In this document: positions 19,079 through 29,499 of the stretch, piece after piece
Layout of the letters: each line of letters opens with the position of its first letter
How positions within the stretch are numbered: the stretch's first letter is position 1
Assembly: GCA_020849475.1 (NCBI GenBank)
Contig: JADLGE010000051.1
Location: 1 to 64,000, forward strand
Source of the DNA: Gammaproteobacteria bacterium
Lineage (GTDB): Bacteria > Pseudomonadota > Gammaproteobacteria > Ga0077536
Reading direction: 5' to 3'
Length of the DNA stretch: 64,000 nt
Position numbers and translations under genes: made by a program
Notes under the pieces: generated by a model
What the model was told of the DNA's origin: nothing
Databases searched by the model: none
What the model saw: only the letters and a program-made list of their open reading frames with translations

Positions 19079-21865
19079 TCATGCGGCCTTGCCGGACAGT
19101 TCCCGGGCCAGCGCGTTGCACACCGCTTCGAATTCGAATTCAACGATGCCGAGCGGCGCCAGGGCCTGCGCCACGCCGCCGCTGCGGCCGAGTTCTTCCA
19201 GTTCGTCGCACAGCGCCGCGAGGCGCGTGGCGCCTAAGTTGGCGCTGGCGGATTTCAGACTGTGGGCGGCATTGCGCAGCAGGTCGTTATTGCCGGTGCT
19301 GGCCGCCTCCTGCAGCTTTTCCAGCAGCTTCGGAGAGTTCTTGAGATACATGCCGACGATGCGCGGCAGCACGTCTTCCTTACCGTCGCGGTGCAGGGCG
19401 CGAATGCCGCCCAGCACTTTCTGGTCCAGCGCCGCGATGTTGGTCTTGGCACTGTCGCCGTCGCTGGCGCGCCCGTCGCGGGCGGCGCCGGCGGCATCGC
19501 GCCGGGCCTGCTGTCCGATTTCGACGGCTAGCGTCATCCAGCGCTTGATGAGATTGCCGAGCTGCTCCTGGGTAAAGGGCTTGGCGAGGTAGTCGTCCAT
19601 GCCGGCTTTCAGGCAACGCTCGCGGTCACCGGCCAGCGCGTTGGCGGTCAGGGCCACCACCGGCAATGGCTGCTTGCGGTTGTTGTGCGCTTCCCATCGG
19701 CGAATCTGGCGCGTGGCCTCGAAGCCATCCAGCACCGGCATCTGGCAATCCATCAGCACCACGTCGTAAGGGCGTTGCATGCGGTCGAAGGGCGCGTCAC
19801 TGATGGCGTCCAGTGCTTCCTGGCCGTTTTCCACCACCACCACCGTGCAGCCGAGTTCTTCCAGCATGGTGCGTGCCAGTTCCTGGTTGACCGGATTGTC
19901 TTCGGCCAGCAGCACGTGCGCGCCAAGCTGGCTGGGCGCGGCACTGGCGGCGCGTTGATGGGCGGCCAGCAGGTCTTCGCTCTCACCACTGACCGCCAGC
20001 GCGGTGCTCAAGGCATCGTGCAATTCCGCCTGGCGCACCGGCTTGTTGATATAGACCTCAATGCCGGCCTGCAGCCATTGCCCGGTCTGTTCGAGCTGGT
20101 CGATGGAGCTCAGCATGATGAGACGCGTGGCGGCGATGGGCGCTTCGGACTTGATGCGCCTGGCCAGCTCGATGCCTTCGATGTCGGGTAGACGCCTGTC
20201 GAGGATGGCGACATGAAAAGGCTGACCCTGGCGGGCGGCCTGGTGCAGAAATTTCAAACCCTGACCGCCGTCGGCCGCGCCGTAATAGCTCATGCCCCAG
20301 TTCTGCAACTGGTGTTTCAGGATCTCGCGGTTGGTGGCGTGGTCATCCACCACCAGCACACGGCGTCCCTGGAATTCGACGCTGGCCTTGACCTGCGCGG
20401 CGATGCTCGAGGCCGGCATGCGGGTGAGTCCGATGGAAAACCAGAAGCGCGAACCGCGGCCGGGCTCACTGTCGACGCCGATGCTGCCCTGCATGAGTTC
20501 CACCAGGCGCGAGCAGATCGCAAGGCCGAGACCGGTGCCGCCGAATTTACGCGTGGTCGAGCCATCGGCCTGCTGGAAGGATTCGAAGATGTGCTGCTGA
20601 TGTTCGGCCTTGATGCCGACGCCGCTGTCACGCACTTCGAAGCGCAGCACATCGCGCGCACTGCCGCTTTCCAGGGTCTCGACCTTGAGCGCCACTTCGC
20701 CGGCCTCGGTGAACTTGATGGCATTGCCGAGCAGGTTCATGAGAATTTGCCGGATGCGGTCCGGATCGCCGCGATAGGCGGCGTGGCCCGTGGGCGGAAA
20801 CACCGCCAGCAACGACAGCCGTTTGCGCTGCGCCTGCTCGGCGAAGAACGCCACGGTGTCTTCCACCAGTTGGCGTAAGTCGAACACCGTATGCTGAATC
20901 TCAAGCTTGCCGGCTTCAATCTTTGAGAAGTCGAGAATGTCGTTGATGATGGCGAGCAGGGCTTCGCCCGAGCGACGGATGGTCGACGCGAAACGATGCT
21001 GTTTGCTCGACAGCTCGGTGTTGAGAATGAGCTCGGTCATGCCCAGCACCCCGTTCATGGGGGTGCGGATCTCATGGCTCATGGTGGCGAGAAAATCGCT
21101 CTTGGCGCGCGCCGCCTGCTCGGCGCGATCGCGGGCCTCGATGAGCTTGCCCTCGGTGTCGCGACGCTGTTCGATTTCGCCCTTGAGCTTGCGATTGACT
21201 TCATCGGCGTCGTGCTTGGCACGGGTCAGGGCCGCGATCAGGTTTTCGTTCTCGAAGCGCAGCGTCAATGACGCCAGCACCGAGGCATGGACCACGCCGC
21301 TGACATGGGTCATGAGCGCGGTGAAACCGAGCAACAGGCCGCCCATGGCGATATGGGTTCCATCGCCCAAAAACAGGTACACCAGCGCCAGCGGCAGCAC
21401 CGCCAGACACAGGAACAGGCGCGCGGTGAGCTTGTCGGCCGCATAGATATTGACGGCGGCGGCGCTGACCCCGGCCACCACGAAGCATAGAAATGTTTGA
21501 TGGAGTTGCTGATTGCTGTGATACAGCAGTGCGCCGGCCCAGCCCCAGCCCAAGCCCCAGCCCAAGCCGCTGACAGCGGTGCCGAGCACGAAATCGCGAT
21601 GCAAGCGCAACAGCCGCCCGTCGCTTGCGTCGGCCTCGGCGCGAAAGCGTCGGGCCTGCACCGCGCGTGCGCCCATCACGGCGACCATCACCGTCAGCCA
21701 GCCGAGCAGCGCCACGGGCTGCGCGTGTGGCCACATCACGCCGACCATCACCACCAGCAGCGCGAGCATGTACGGCCACGAGCCGGTGGCCGCGCTCACC
21801 AGCAAGTCCAAACGCGCCCGCAGCAAGCGCGGGTCGCTGTCGGTGGCGGGCATGAAAATGGACAA
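19079..21865 (-). CDS. Membrane-bound hybrid sensor histidine kinase (BarA/GacS architecture)
   Basis: The 928-residue protein begins with six or seven membrane helices (about 25-205), then a coiled coil, HisKA with His at about 264 ([15 protein letters not shown]), HATPase ([17 protein letters not shown]), two receivers ([12 protein letters not shown] and [13 protein letters not shown]) and a C-terminal HPt with [12 protein letters not shown]. This full phosphorelay chain is the BarA/GacS/TorS layout, but the sensor part is different. I chose TTG 21865 because GGAGGAG lies six bases upstream; ATG 21853 and a TTG/ATG further out are alternatives. It may feed the che cluster downstream, but has its own 146-base spacer before cheY. 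Confidence 0.93.
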   Translation of the reverse strand: MSIFMPATDSDPRLLRARLDLLVSAATGSWPYMLALLVVMVGVMWPHAQPVALLGWLTVMVAVMGARAVQARRFRAEADASDGRLLRLHRDFVLGTAVSGLGWGLGWGWAGALLYHSNQQLHQTFLCFVVAGVSAAAVNIYAADKLTARLFLCLAVLPLALVYLFLGDGTHIAMGGLLLGFTALMTHVSGVVHASVLASLTLRFENENLIAALTRAKHDADEVNRKLKGEIEQRRDTEGKLIEARDRAEQAARAKSDFLATMSHEIRTPMNGVLGMTELILNTELSSKQHRFASTIRRSGEALLAIINDILDFSKIEAGKLEIQHTVFDLRQLVEDTVAFFAEQAQRKRLSLLAVFPPTGHAAYRGDPDRIRQILMNLLGNAIKFTEAGEVALKVETLESGSARDVLRFEVRDSGVGIKAEHQQHIFESFQQADGSTTRKFGGTGLGLAICSRLVELMQGSIGVDSEPGRGSRFWFSIGLTRMPASSIAAQVKASVEFQGRRVLVVDDHATNREILKHQLQNWGMSYYGAADGGQGLKFLHQAARQGQPFHVAILDRRLPDIEGIELARRIKSEAPIAATRLIMLSSIDQLEQTGQWLQAGIEVYINKPVRQAELHDALSTALAVSGESEDLLAAHQRAASAAPSQLGAHVLLAEDNPVNQELARTMLEELGCTVVVVENGQEALDAISDAPFDRMQRPYDVVLMDCQMPVLDGFEATRQIRRWEAHNNRKQPLPVVALTANALAGDRERCLKAGMDDYLAKPFTQEQLGNLIKRWMTLAVEIGQQARRDAAGAARDGRASDGDSAKTNIAALDQKVLGGIRALHRDGKEDVLPRIVGMYLKNSPKLLEKLQEAASTGNNDLLRNAAHSLKSASANLGATRLAALCDELEELGRSGGVAQALAPLGIVEFEFEAVCNALARELSGKAA

Positions 21866-22074
21866 TCGGCACTCCTCCGCAGCGCCTTGAATCGAGCTGG
21901 CGCAGGCGGTCAAGAGCCGCTATCGGCGCGCCGCGATAAAGCTTGATGCGGGTCTTTGGGCCCCGCTTTCGTGTCATGGGCGCACGCCCGGTGCGGCGTG
22001 TACACTGCTGCCAGCCCAGCGCTGGCGGCCCGCTCGCGAGCCGGGAAATAACGATTACCAGGGGAGAGAGAAGC

Positions 22075-23232
22075 ATGCAACGCAGCGACAAACGGATCCT
22101 TACCACGCACGTCGGCAGCCTGCCGCGTCAACGCGAACTGTCGGACCTTCTGATTGCCCAGGAAGCTGGCCAGAAAGTTGACGAGAAGCTGCTGGATCAG
22201 CTGGCCGAGGCGGGCGTCAAACGCAGTGTGAAGTCGCAGATCGACTCCCATGTCGACGTCATCAATGATGGCGAACAGCCGCGCGTCGGCTTTCAGACCT
22301 ATGTCAGCCAGCGCCTCGAAGGTTTCGGTGGCACCAGCGAGCGCGAGCCCTTCACCGACTTCGCGCAGTATCCCGATTTCGGCCAGGTGTGGGCCAACCG
22401 CGGCATGGTGATGTCCAAGGTGTTCGATGCGCCGGCCGCCAATGCTGAAGTGCGCTACACCGATCTGGCGCCGGCCAAGCGCGAGTTCGACATGTTCGAC
22501 GGCGCCCTCGCCGAGGTCAAAGGCAAGTACACCGAGGCCTTCATGACCGCCGCCTGCCCGGGCATCGTGTGCACCACCTTGGGCAACAAGTATTACGACA
22601 GCCACGAAGCCTATGTGCGCGCGGTCGCGCGTGAAATGCAGAAGGAATACGAGCTCATCCACCAGCGCGGCTACGTGCTGCAGCTCGATTGCCCGGACTT
22701 GGCGATGGAGCGTCACGGCCAGTGGCAGCACGCGTCCCTGAAGGAATTCCAGGACGCCATCACCATTCATATCGACGCCATCAACCAGGCCTGCGTCAAC
22801 ATTCCGGCCGACCGCATCCGTCTGCACGTGTGTTGGGGCAACTACGACGGCCCGCATGATTGCGACGTGCCGCTGGCCGACATCTTCCCCATCATCAGCC
22901 AGGCCAAGGTCGGCGCGCTGTCGATAGAGTTCGCCAACCCGCGCCATCAGCATGAATACGCCGCGCTCAAGAAGTGCGGCATGCCCAAGGACAAGATCCT
23001 GATCCCGGGCGTCATCGATTCCACCGTCAACTACATCGAACATCCGCAGGTGATCTGCAACCGCATCCTCGAAGCGGTGGACGCGGTGGGCGACAAGGAA
23101 CGCGTGATCGCTGGCGCTGATTGCGGCTTCGGCACCTTCGCCGGTTGGGAAATGGTTGCGCAGTCGGTGGTGTGGGCGAAGTTCGCCGCGCTCGCCGAAG
23201 GCGCGCGTCTCGCCAGCCAGAAGCTCTGGTAG
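22075..23232 (+). CDS. MetE-like cobalamin-independent methyltransferase family protein
   Basis: This 385-residue protein matches the C-terminal catalytic barrel of cobalamin-independent methionine synthase: ILTTHVGSLPRQ at the N terminus, zinc ligands His and Cys in RLHVCWGNYDGPH, and Cys in AGADCGFGTFAG. It lacks the N-terminal half of true MetE. Such short proteins include archaeal-type methionine synthases and thiol-alkyl transferases such as epoxyalkane:CoM transferase, so the exact reaction is open. ATG 22075 has GGGGAG eight bases upstream. It is divergent from the hybrid kinase, and a hairpin follows at 23242-23268. Confidence 0.85.
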   Translation: MQRSDKRILTTHVGSLPRQRELSDLLIAQEAGQKVDEKLLDQLAEAGVKRSVKSQIDSHVDVINDGEQPRVGFQTYVSQRLEGFGGTSEREPFTDFAQYPDFGQVWANRGMVMSKVFDAPAANAEVRYTDLAPAKREFDMFDGALAEVKGKYTEAFMTAACPGIVCTTLGNKYYDSHEAYVRAVAREMQKEYELIHQRGYVLQLDCPDLAMERHGQWQHASLKEFQDAITIHIDAINQACVNIPADRIRLHVCWGNYDGPHDCDVPLADIFPIISQAKVGALSIEFANPRHQHEYAALKKCGMPKDKILIPGVIDSTVNYIEHPQVICNRILEAVDAVGDKERVIAGADCGFGTFAGWEMVAQSVVWAKFAALAEGARLASQKLW

Positions 23233-23241
23233 TCGTGTCCT

Positions 23242-23268
23242 GACGGCGCGGCATCGCGCCGCGCCGTC
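23242..23268 (+). terminator. Hairpin after the MetE-like gene
   Basis: Eleven-base arms GACGGCGCGGC and GCCGCGCCGTC with a five-base loop, ten bases after the stop codon. There is no T-run, so termination is only probable. Confidence 0.6.
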
Positions 23269-23328
23269 GGTGTCCAGTGCGCTCACAGCGCCCGTCGCGC
23301 ACGGGCGCGCAGTCTTTGCGGAGATTCC

Positions 23329-23643
23329 ATGGATCAGCTCTACGCGCGGATATTCGCCGACGCCGAATTCCAGGCCTTGCAGCACCGCCGCCAGCGCTTC
23401 ACCTGGCTGTTGTCGGCGCTGGTGTTCGCAGGTTTCCTGGCTTTCATCCTGGCCGTGGCCTATGTGCCGCGCTGGCTGGCGCTGCCGATGAGCGCCGACA
23501 GCGTCATTTCGCGCGGCATTCCGCTCGGCTCGGCGACCATCGTTTTCGGCTTTGTGCTGACCGGCCTGTTCGTGCGCCGCGCCAACGGCGAGTTCGACCG
23601 CGACATGGCGCGCATCGTCGCGCGCTGCCACGACGGGGCCTGA
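23329..23643 (+). CDS. DUF485-family inner-membrane protein
   Basis: This 104-residue protein has two membrane helices (about 27-48 and 64-83) separated by a short loop and framed by charged ends. The build and the start ([21 protein letters not shown]) fit the DUF485/YjcH family, which is encoded next to acetate permease genes. It lies immediately before a symporter gene, the conserved yjcH-actP order. Its role is presumed accessory to the transporter. Confidence 0.9.
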   Translation: MDQLYARIFADAEFQALQHRRQRFTWLLSALVFAGFLAFILAVAYVPRWLALPMSADSVISRGIPLGSATIVFGFVLTGLFVRRANGEFDRDMARIVARCHDGA

Positions 23644-23644
23644 G

Positions 23645-25309
23645 GTGATGCCACGTCTGCGCGCCGTCGCCGCCTGTGTACTGTTGATGCTGGCCGAGAG
23701 CGTGTGCGCCATCGGCGCGGGCGGCGGCCCGGTGGAACGCGGCCCGCTCAACGTGACGGCCATCGCCATGTTCCTGGTGTTCGTGGCCGTGACCTTGGGC
23801 ATCACCTGGTGGGCCGCGCGCCGCACGCGCACCGCCGCCGATTACTACGCGGCCGGCGCCAGCATCAGCGGCACCCAGAATGGCTTCGCCATCGCCGGCG
23901 ATTTCATGTCGGCGGCGTCGTTCCTGGGCGTGTCGGGCCTCATCTACAGCGGCGGCTTCGACGGGCTCATCTGGGGCATCGGCGGCCTCGCCGGTTGGCC
24001 GCTGCTGTTGTTCCTGTTGTCCGAGCGCCTGCGCAACCTTGGGCGCTACACCTTTGCCGACGCGGTCAGTTTCCGTTTGCAGCCCGGCCCCATGCGCACC
24101 TTGTCGGCCTGTTCGACCCTGGTCGTGATCAGCATGTATCTCATCGGCCAGATGGTCGGCGCCGGCACACTCATCCAGGTCTTGTTCGGCCTGCCATACA
24201 CCGGCGCGGTGCTGACGGTCGGCGCCCTGATGATTTTCTACGTGACCTTCGGCGGCATGATCGCCACCACCTGGGTGCAGATCACCAAGGCCGTGCTGCT
24301 GCTGTTCGGATCGACGGTGTTGTCGCTGCTGGTGATGGCCGAGTTTGATTTTTCCTTCGAGCAACTGTTTCGCAGCGCGGTCGATGTGCACAAGAACGGC
24401 ATTGCCATCATGGCGCCGGGCGGGCTGGTCAACGATCCGGTGTCCGTCGTGTCGCTCGGCACGGCGCTGGTGTTCGGCACCGCCGGTCTGCCGCACATCC
24501 TCATGCGTTTCTTCACCGTGCCCGATGCGCGCGCCGCGCGCCACTCGGTGTTCGTCGCCACCGGCCTCATTGGTTACTTCTATCTGTTGATCGTGATCCT
24601 GGGCTTCGGCGCCATCGCGCTGGTGGCGCGCGACCCGCAGTTCCTGAGCCCGACCGGCGGCCTGCGCGGTGGCGATAACATGGCCGCCATCCATTTGTCC
24701 CATGTAGTGGCGGGCGACTTGTTCCTGGGCTTCATTTCGGCGGTGGCCTTCGCCACCATCCTGGCGGTGGTGTCGGGCCTGACCTTATCCGGCGCCTCGG
24801 CCATTGCCCACGACATCTATGCCAACGTGTTGCGCGGCGGCCGCGCGACCGAGACCGAAGTGGTGAGCATTTCGCGCCTGTCGGCCATCGTGCTCGGCGT
24901 GGTGGCGGTGGTGCTGGGCATCGCCTTTGAAGGCCAGAACGTCGCCTACATGGTTTTGCTGTCATTCGCGGTCGCGGCCAGCGTCAACTTTCCCATTCTG
25001 TTTCTGTCGCTATATTGGCGCCGACTCACGACCCGCGGCGCAGTGGTCGGCGGTGGCTTCGGTCTCGTCACGGCCTGCGCCTGCGTATTGTTCGGGCCGA
25101 CGGTGTGGGTCGACATCCTGCATCACGCGACGCCCTTGTTCCCGTATAAATATCCGGCGCTGTTTGCCTTGCTGGCCTGTGTGAGCATAACGGTGCTGGT
25201 GTCGCTGACCGACCGCAGCGCGCGCGCCGCGGCCGAAGCGCAAGCGTTCGATCATCAATACGTGCGCGCCGTGACCGGGCTGGGCGCGAGTGGCGCGAGT
25301 GAGCATTGA
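23645..25309 (+). CDS. actP: ActP-like sodium:solute (acetate) symporter
   Basis: The 554-residue protein has a cleavable-looking N-terminal signal segment and about thirteen transmembrane helices. It contains the SSS-family landmarks: [66 protein letters not shown], and [17 protein letters not shown]. ActP homologues import acetate or other short carboxylates with Na+ or H+. Start is GTG 23645 or ATG 23648, one base beyond the DUF485 stop. A second, diverged copy of this two-gene cassette lies at 45007-47186. Confidence 0.9.
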   Translation: MMPRLRAVAACVLLMLAESVCAIGAGGGPVERGPLNVTAIAMFLVFVAVTLGITWWAARRTRTAADYYAAGASISGTQNGFAIAGDFMSAASFLGVSGLIYSGGFDGLIWGIGGLAGWPLLLFLLSERLRNLGRYTFADAVSFRLQPGPMRTLSACSTLVVISMYLIGQMVGAGTLIQVLFGLPYTGAVLTVGALMIFYVTFGGMIATTWVQITKAVLLLFGSTVLSLLVMAEFDFSFEQLFRSAVDVHKNGIAIMAPGGLVNDPVSVVSLGTALVFGTAGLPHILMRFFTVPDARAARHSVFVATGLIGYFYLLIVILGFGAIALVARDPQFLSPTGGLRGGDNMAAIHLSHVVAGDLFLGFISAVAFATILAVVSGLTLSGASAIAHDIYANVLRGGRATETEVVSISRLSAIVLGVVAVVLGIAFEGQNVAYMVLLSFAVAASVNFPILFLSLYWRRLTTRGAVVGGGFGLVTACACVLFGPTVWVDILHHATPLFPYKYPALFALLACVSITVLVSLTDRSARAAAEAQAFDHQYVRAVTGLGASGASEH

Positions 25310-25355
25310 GGTGTTGGCGGGATTGTGCCGCGGTTGCTGCCTTTGCCACTGCAAT

Positions 25356-25405
25356 GAATGTCAGACTTCAGTCTGACATTCGAATGTGCGAATGAATTCG
25401 CACCG
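25356..25405. repeat. One B-family and one A-family palindrome in tandem
   Basis: GTCAGACTTCAGTCTGAC at 25360-25377 followed at once by TGTGCGAATGAATTCGCAC at 25385-25403. They lie between the symporter and the PEBP gene. Confidence 0.85.
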
Positions 25406-25437
25406 ACAGATTTTTCATCCACCCAAGGAGTGACTCC

Positions 25438-25938
25438 ATGGCGCTTGTTCTCACCAGTGAAAGTTTCAAAGAAGGCGACCTGCTCGGTCCGCTGCATGTG
25501 TTGTCGGAAGACTATGGTTTCGGCTGCGCCGGCAACAACCAGTCGCCGCAGTTGTCGTGGAGCGGTGCGCCGGCCGGCACCGAGAGTTTCGCGCTGACCT
25601 GCTTCGATCCCGATGCGCCCACCGGCAGCGGCTTCTGGCATTGGGTAGTGGCGAATATTCCCGCCAATGTCACCAGCCTCGCGCTGGGCGCGGGCGATCC
25701 GTCCAAGGGCCTCATGCCGGCCGGCGCGCTGGAAGTGCGCACGGATTTCGGCAAGCCCGGTTACGGCGGCCCATGCGCACCGCAGGGCGACAATTTCCAT
25801 CGCTATATCTTCACCGTGCATGCGGTCGACCTGAAGGCCCTGCCGGTGACAGCGGACACCTCGGCGGCCATCGTCGGCTTCTATCTCAACTTCCACACGC
25901 TGGCCAAGAGCAGCCTGGTCGGTATCTTCCGCCGCTGA
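25438..25938 (+). CDS. YbhB/YbcL family Raf kinase inhibitor-like (PEBP) protein
   Basis: A 166-residue cytoplasmic PEBP-fold protein. FDPDAPTGSGFWHWVVANIP is the ligand-pocket motif and GYGGPCAPQGD followed by HRYIFTVHAVD is the second family motif. The bacterial YbhB/YbcL proteins bind small anionic ligands, but their role is poorly defined. AAGGAG lies upstream of ATG 25438. A strong hairpin follows. Confidence 0.93.
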   Translation: MALVLTSESFKEGDLLGPLHVLSEDYGFGCAGNNQSPQLSWSGAPAGTESFALTCFDPDAPTGSGFWHWVVANIPANVTSLALGAGDPSKGLMPAGALEVRTDFGKPGYGGPCAPQGDNFHRYIFTVHAVDLKALPVTADTSAAIVGFYLNFHTLAKSSLVGIFRR

Positions 25939-25951
25939 CATCGCCGCGCAT

Positions 25952-25979
25952 CGAGGGACGACGGGCGCGTCGTCCCTCG
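25952..25979 (+). terminator. Hairpin after the PEBP gene
   Basis: Twelve-base arms CGAGGGACGACG and CGTCGTCCCTCG with a GGCG loop, 13 bases after the stop codon. Followed by CACCATTT rather than a clear T-run. Confidence 0.7.
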
Positions 25980-26014
25980 CACCATTTCCGCGCTCATGGC
26001 GGCATACTGGCGCC

Positions 26015-28693
26015 ATGAGCATTCGCAATCTCGACAGCCTATTCAAACCATCGTCCATCGCCATCATCGGCGCCAGTGAACGTGCGGGCGCCATCGGTCA
26101 GGTGGTGACGCGCAATATTCTCGAGGCGCCGTTCAGCGGGCCGGTAATGCTGGTCAATCCCGCGCGCCGTGAACTGTTCGGTCGCACCGTGTACGCCGAT
26201 GTCGCGAGCCTGCCCGAGACGCCAGAGCTGGCGGTGATCTGCACGCCGGCCGAGGCCGCCGTCAAAGTGGTGGCCGAACTCGCGGCACGCGGTACGCGCG
26301 CGGCGGTGGTGATTGCCGCCGGCTTTGCCGGCGGCGCGGACTCGCCCGGCGGACGCCTGCGCCAGGCGCTGCTCGATGCCGCGCGACCGGCGCTGCTGCG
26401 TGTGATCGGTCCCAACTGTCTCGGCATCCTCGCACCGGCCCACGGCTTGAACGCGAGCTTCGCGCAGTTGCAGCCGCGCGCCGGTCAACTCGCCTTCGTC
26501 GCACAGTCGGGCGCGATTCTGACTTCGGTGCTGGACTGGGCGGCGCCACGCAACATCGGCTTCTCGCTGCTCGCATCGCTCGGCGACATGGCCGATGTCG
26601 ACTTCGGCGACATGCTCGATTATCTCGCCAACGACGCCGACACGCGCGCCATCCTGCTCTACATCGAAGGCGTGACCCACGCGCGCAAATTCATGTCGGC
26701 GGCGCGCGCCGCGGCGCGCACCAAGCCGGTGATCGTGGTGAAGGCCGGGCGTCATGCCGCCGCCGCCAAGGCCGCCGCGTCCCACACCGGCGCCCTGGCC
26801 GGCGTCGATGCGGTCTACGATGCGGCGTTTCGCCGTGCCGGCATGCTGCGTGTGCTGACGCTCGAGGAATTGTTCGACGCGGTTGAGACCCTGGCCTTGG
26901 CGCGCGCGCCGCGTGGCGAGCGTCTGGCCATTCTCACCAATGGCGGCGGCGTGGGTGTGATGGCGACCGATGCCTTGATGGACGCCGGCGGCACGCTCGC
27001 GACCTTGTCGGCCGAGACCCTGGCCAAGCTCGATGCGGTGCTGCCCGCCACCTGGTCGCGCGCCAATCCCATCGACATCATCGGCGACGCCAGCGCCGAG
27101 CGTTACACCGCCGCGCTGCAAGCGGTGTTGGGCGCGCCCGAGGTCGATGCCTTGCTGGTCTTGAACTGCCCGACCGCGGTGACTTCGCCCGATGAGGCGG
27201 CGAGCGCGGTGCTCGCGGCGCTGCCATCGCCGAATAAGCATTCGCTGTTCACCAGTTGGGTGGGCGGTGTTGGTGCGGCGCCGGCTCGCGCACGTTTTCG
27301 CGCCGCCGGCGTGCCGACCTATGACGCGCCGGAAGATGCGGTGCGCGGCTTCATGCAGATGGTCGACTATCGACGCAACCAGGCGGCGCTGCTCGAAACG
27401 CCGCCGTCGATGCCGGCCGATTTCGCGCCGGAGCTCGGCAGCGCGCGCGCCATCATCGCGGTGGCGCTGGCCGAACAGCGCGAATGGCTGTCGGAGCTCG
27501 AAGCGAAATCCATACTCGCAAGCTTCGGCATTCCGACTGTCGCCACACGGCTCGCCACCACACCGGCACTGGCGGCGGAATACGCTGCCGACATCGGCGG
27601 CCGCGTGGCGCTGAAAATAGTCAGTCGCGATATCACCCATAAGTCGGATGTCGGCGGCGTTTGCCTCGACCTCGCCGCCAGCGAGGTGTTGGCGGCCGCC
27701 GAGGCCATGACGGCGCGCGTGCGCGAAGCGCGTCCCGATGCGCACATCGAAGGCTATGCGGTGCAGGCCATGATCAGTCGGCCGCTCGCCCATGAGCTCA
27801 TCGTCGGCGTGCTGGACGATCATGAATTCGGTCCGGTGCTGCTGTTCGGCGCCGGCGGCGTGGCGGTCGAGGTGTTGAACGATCGCGCATTGAGCTTGCC
27901 GCCGCTCAATCTCAAGCTCGCCCACGACGTCATCGCGCGCACCCGCGTGGCGAAACTGCTGGCCGGCTATCGCCAGGTGCCGGCCGCGGATGTCGAGGCC
28001 ATCGCCGTGACCCTGGTGCGCCTCTCGCAGCTCGTGATCAGTCTGCCGCAGGTCGCCGAGCTCGACATCAATCCCTTACTGGCGGACGCCGACGGCGTGC
28101 TGGCGCTCGATGCGCGCATCCGTCTGCGGCACGACGTGAAACCCGGCAGTTCGCGCCTGGCGATTCGTCCTTACCCGAAAGACCTCGAAGAAATCATCAG
28201 CAGTGATGACGGCCAGCTACTGATGCTGCGTCCCATCCTGCCGGAAGACGAAGTGGCATTGCGAGCCACGTTCGCGCGCTTGAGTCCCGAGGAAGTGCGC
28301 TTCCGTTTCTTCGTGCCGATGAAGCTCATGGACCATATCACCGCCGCGCGTTTCAGCCAGATTGATTACGACAGGCAGATGGCGCTGGTGCTGACGGTGC
28401 CGGGCATCGCTGGCGCCACCGAGATTTTCGGCGTGGTGCGTTCGATAGAAGATCCCGATAGAGAACGCGCCGAGTTCGCCATCATCGTCGAGCAGCGCAT
28501 GGCCGGCCGCGGCCTCGGCAAGCACCTCATGCATCGCATCATCGACTATGCGCGTGGACGCGGCGTGCGCGAACTGTATGGCGAAGTGCTGGCGGACAAC
28601 CACCGTATGCTGGCGCTGTGTCGCGAATGCGGATTCCGCGAAGGCAAGGACGCCCACGAGCCGGGCGTGGTGCGGGTGACGATGGCGTTGTGA
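26015..28693 (+). CDS. NDP-forming acyl-CoA synthetase/GNAT fusion (Pat-type protein acetyltransferase)
   Basis: The 892-residue protein has a CoA-binding Rossmann domain (SSIAIIGASERAGAIGQVV), a succinyl-CoA-ligase-like domain with VAQSGAILTSVLDWA, an ATP-grasp domain at about 480-700 (KIVSRDITHKSDVGGVCLDL), and a C-terminal GNAT acetyltransferase at about 730-892 (VEQRMAGRGLGKHLMHRIIDYARG). This is the architecture of Pat/PatZ, which acetylates lysines, notably inactivating acetyl-CoA synthetase. The ATP-grasp motif appears intact, so an active synthetase cannot be excluded. Its acetate-related role would fit the acetate symporter just upstream and the sirtuin deacylase at the window start (inference). 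Confidence 0.9.
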   Translation: MSIRNLDSLFKPSSIAIIGASERAGAIGQVVTRNILEAPFSGPVMLVNPARRELFGRTVYADVASLPETPELAVICTPAEAAVKVVAELAARGTRAAVVIAAGFAGGADSPGGRLRQALLDAARPALLRVIGPNCLGILAPAHGLNASFAQLQPRAGQLAFVAQSGAILTSVLDWAAPRNIGFSLLASLGDMADVDFGDMLDYLANDADTRAILLYIEGVTHARKFMSAARAAARTKPVIVVKAGRHAAAAKAAASHTGALAGVDAVYDAAFRRAGMLRVLTLEELFDAVETLALARAPRGERLAILTNGGGVGVMATDALMDAGGTLATLSAETLAKLDAVLPATWSRANPIDIIGDASAERYTAALQAVLGAPEVDALLVLNCPTAVTSPDEAASAVLAALPSPNKHSLFTSWVGGVGAAPARARFRAAGVPTYDAPEDAVRGFMQMVDYRRNQAALLETPPSMPADFAPELGSARAIIAVALAEQREWLSELEAKSILASFGIPTVATRLATTPALAAEYAADIGGRVALKIVSRDITHKSDVGGVCLDLAASEVLAAAEAMTARVREARPDAHIEGYAVQAMISRPLAHELIVGVLDDHEFGPVLLFGAGGVAVEVLNDRALSLPPLNLKLAHDVIARTRVAKLLAGYRQVPAADVEAIAVTLVRLSQLVISLPQVAELDINPLLADADGVLALDARIRLRHDVKPGSSRLAIRPYPKDLEEIISSDDGQLLMLRPILPEDEVALRATFARLSPEEVRFRFFVPMKLMDHITAARFSQIDYDRQMALVLTVPGIAGATEIFGVVRSIEDPDRERAEFAIIVEQRMAGRGLGKHLMHRIIDYARGRGVRELYGEVLADNHRMLALCRECGFREGKDAHEPGVVRVTMAL

Positions 28694-28694
28694 A

Positions 28695-28754
28695 GCCCGC
28701 GCAGCGTCGCGCGGGCCGTGCCGGGTGTCGTGACCGCATCGGCCACGACACCCG
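28695..28754. terminator. Two hairpins between convergent genes
   Basis: GCCCGCGC with GCGCGGGC (28695-28716) and CGGGTGTCGTG with CACGACACCCG (28722-28754). They separate the convergent Pat-like and tail-anchored protein genes and could stop transcription from both sides. Neither has a long T-run. Confidence 0.65.
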
Positions 28755-28759
28755 CGAGG

Positions 28760-29248
28760 CTATTTGCGCAGCGTCAGCGCCGCGATGACGGCGGCCGCGA
28801 TGGCCAGCGCAATCGCGATCCACTTGCCCATGCCGCCACCGCTGGCCGGCGCCGGCGGGGGCGCATGGCTGGCGGCGACGTTGGGCTTGGCGCTCGATGC
28901 TGCGACGCTTGCCGCCGCGCTGACGGCGCTCGCTTCCGGCAGCGATACCTCACCGCTGCCAAGGTCGATATCGAGTGCGCCGTGGGCTGTGCTATCGGCC
29001 AGGTCGCCACCGCCGGTCAGATCGAAATCGACTGTGCCGGTGCTGCTGGGGGCGTCATCGCCGCCACCGCTGAGATCAAAGTCCAGCGGTGCGCGTGCCA
29101 GTGCCGCGGCATCCAGTGCCTGGGCCCGTGCCGCTGCGCTCATCACGGCAGTGCGGTCTTCGTCGTCCTCGTCGCTCACCGCCACGCTGCGATTGACGGG
29201 AATGGTATTGGGCGAAACGACGCGGGTGCGGTCTTCTTCATCGGTCAC
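28760..29248 (-). CDS. Acidic, Thr-motif protein with C-terminal membrane anchor; function unknown
   Basis: The roughly 162-residue protein starts with acidic motifs around a Thr, EEDRTRVV and DEDRTAVM. It then has three related segments (DFDLSGGGDD, DFDLTGGGDL, DIDLGSGEVS), an Ala/Pro-rich stretch and a single C-terminal membrane helix (about residues 142-160, ending TLRK). Such tail-anchored topology puts the acidic part in the cytoplasm. D-x-D-R-T motifs are common phosphothreonine candidates for FHA domains in bacterial Ser/Thr kinase systems, but no kinase gene is nearby. GTG 29248 has GAGG six bases before it; a TTG at 29260 is the alternative. I know no named family. Confidence 0.65.
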   Translation of the reverse strand: MTDEEDRTRVVSPNTIPVNRSVAVSDEDDEDRTAVMSAAARAQALDAAALARAPLDFDLSGGGDDAPSSTGTVDFDLTGGGDLADSTAHGALDIDLGSGEVSLPEASAVSAAASVAASSAKPNVAASHAPPPAPASGGGMGKWIAIALAIAAAVIAALTLRK

Positions 29249-29499
29249 GGTCGGCCTCAATCGTCTTGATGTTGAACTGCCCGTGCAACATACCTAGCTG
29301 GCCCGGGAAAAACCACTGCGGCCGATGCCTGGCGTGCTTGAATTGATGAGGCAAGTGGCCATCGTGATTTGCTCACCTCGCGCAGTGGCGGGCGCGACAT
29401 TACCACCTACGGGGGAGTGCTGACTTACCTTGTCCGTGGTGGCGCGGCGACGTACATTGCCAAGGCACTGGCACACTAACTGCTAATGGTTTGTTTACC

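Noticed and set aside
21910..23832. 640-residue minus-strand open frame
   Set aside because: Antisense to the MetE-like and DUF485 genes; low-complexity composition (His/Arg/Ala-rich) with no family motif.
26039..27925. 628-residue minus-strand open frame
   Set aside because: Antisense to the Pat-like fusion protein; composition typical of a shadow frame.
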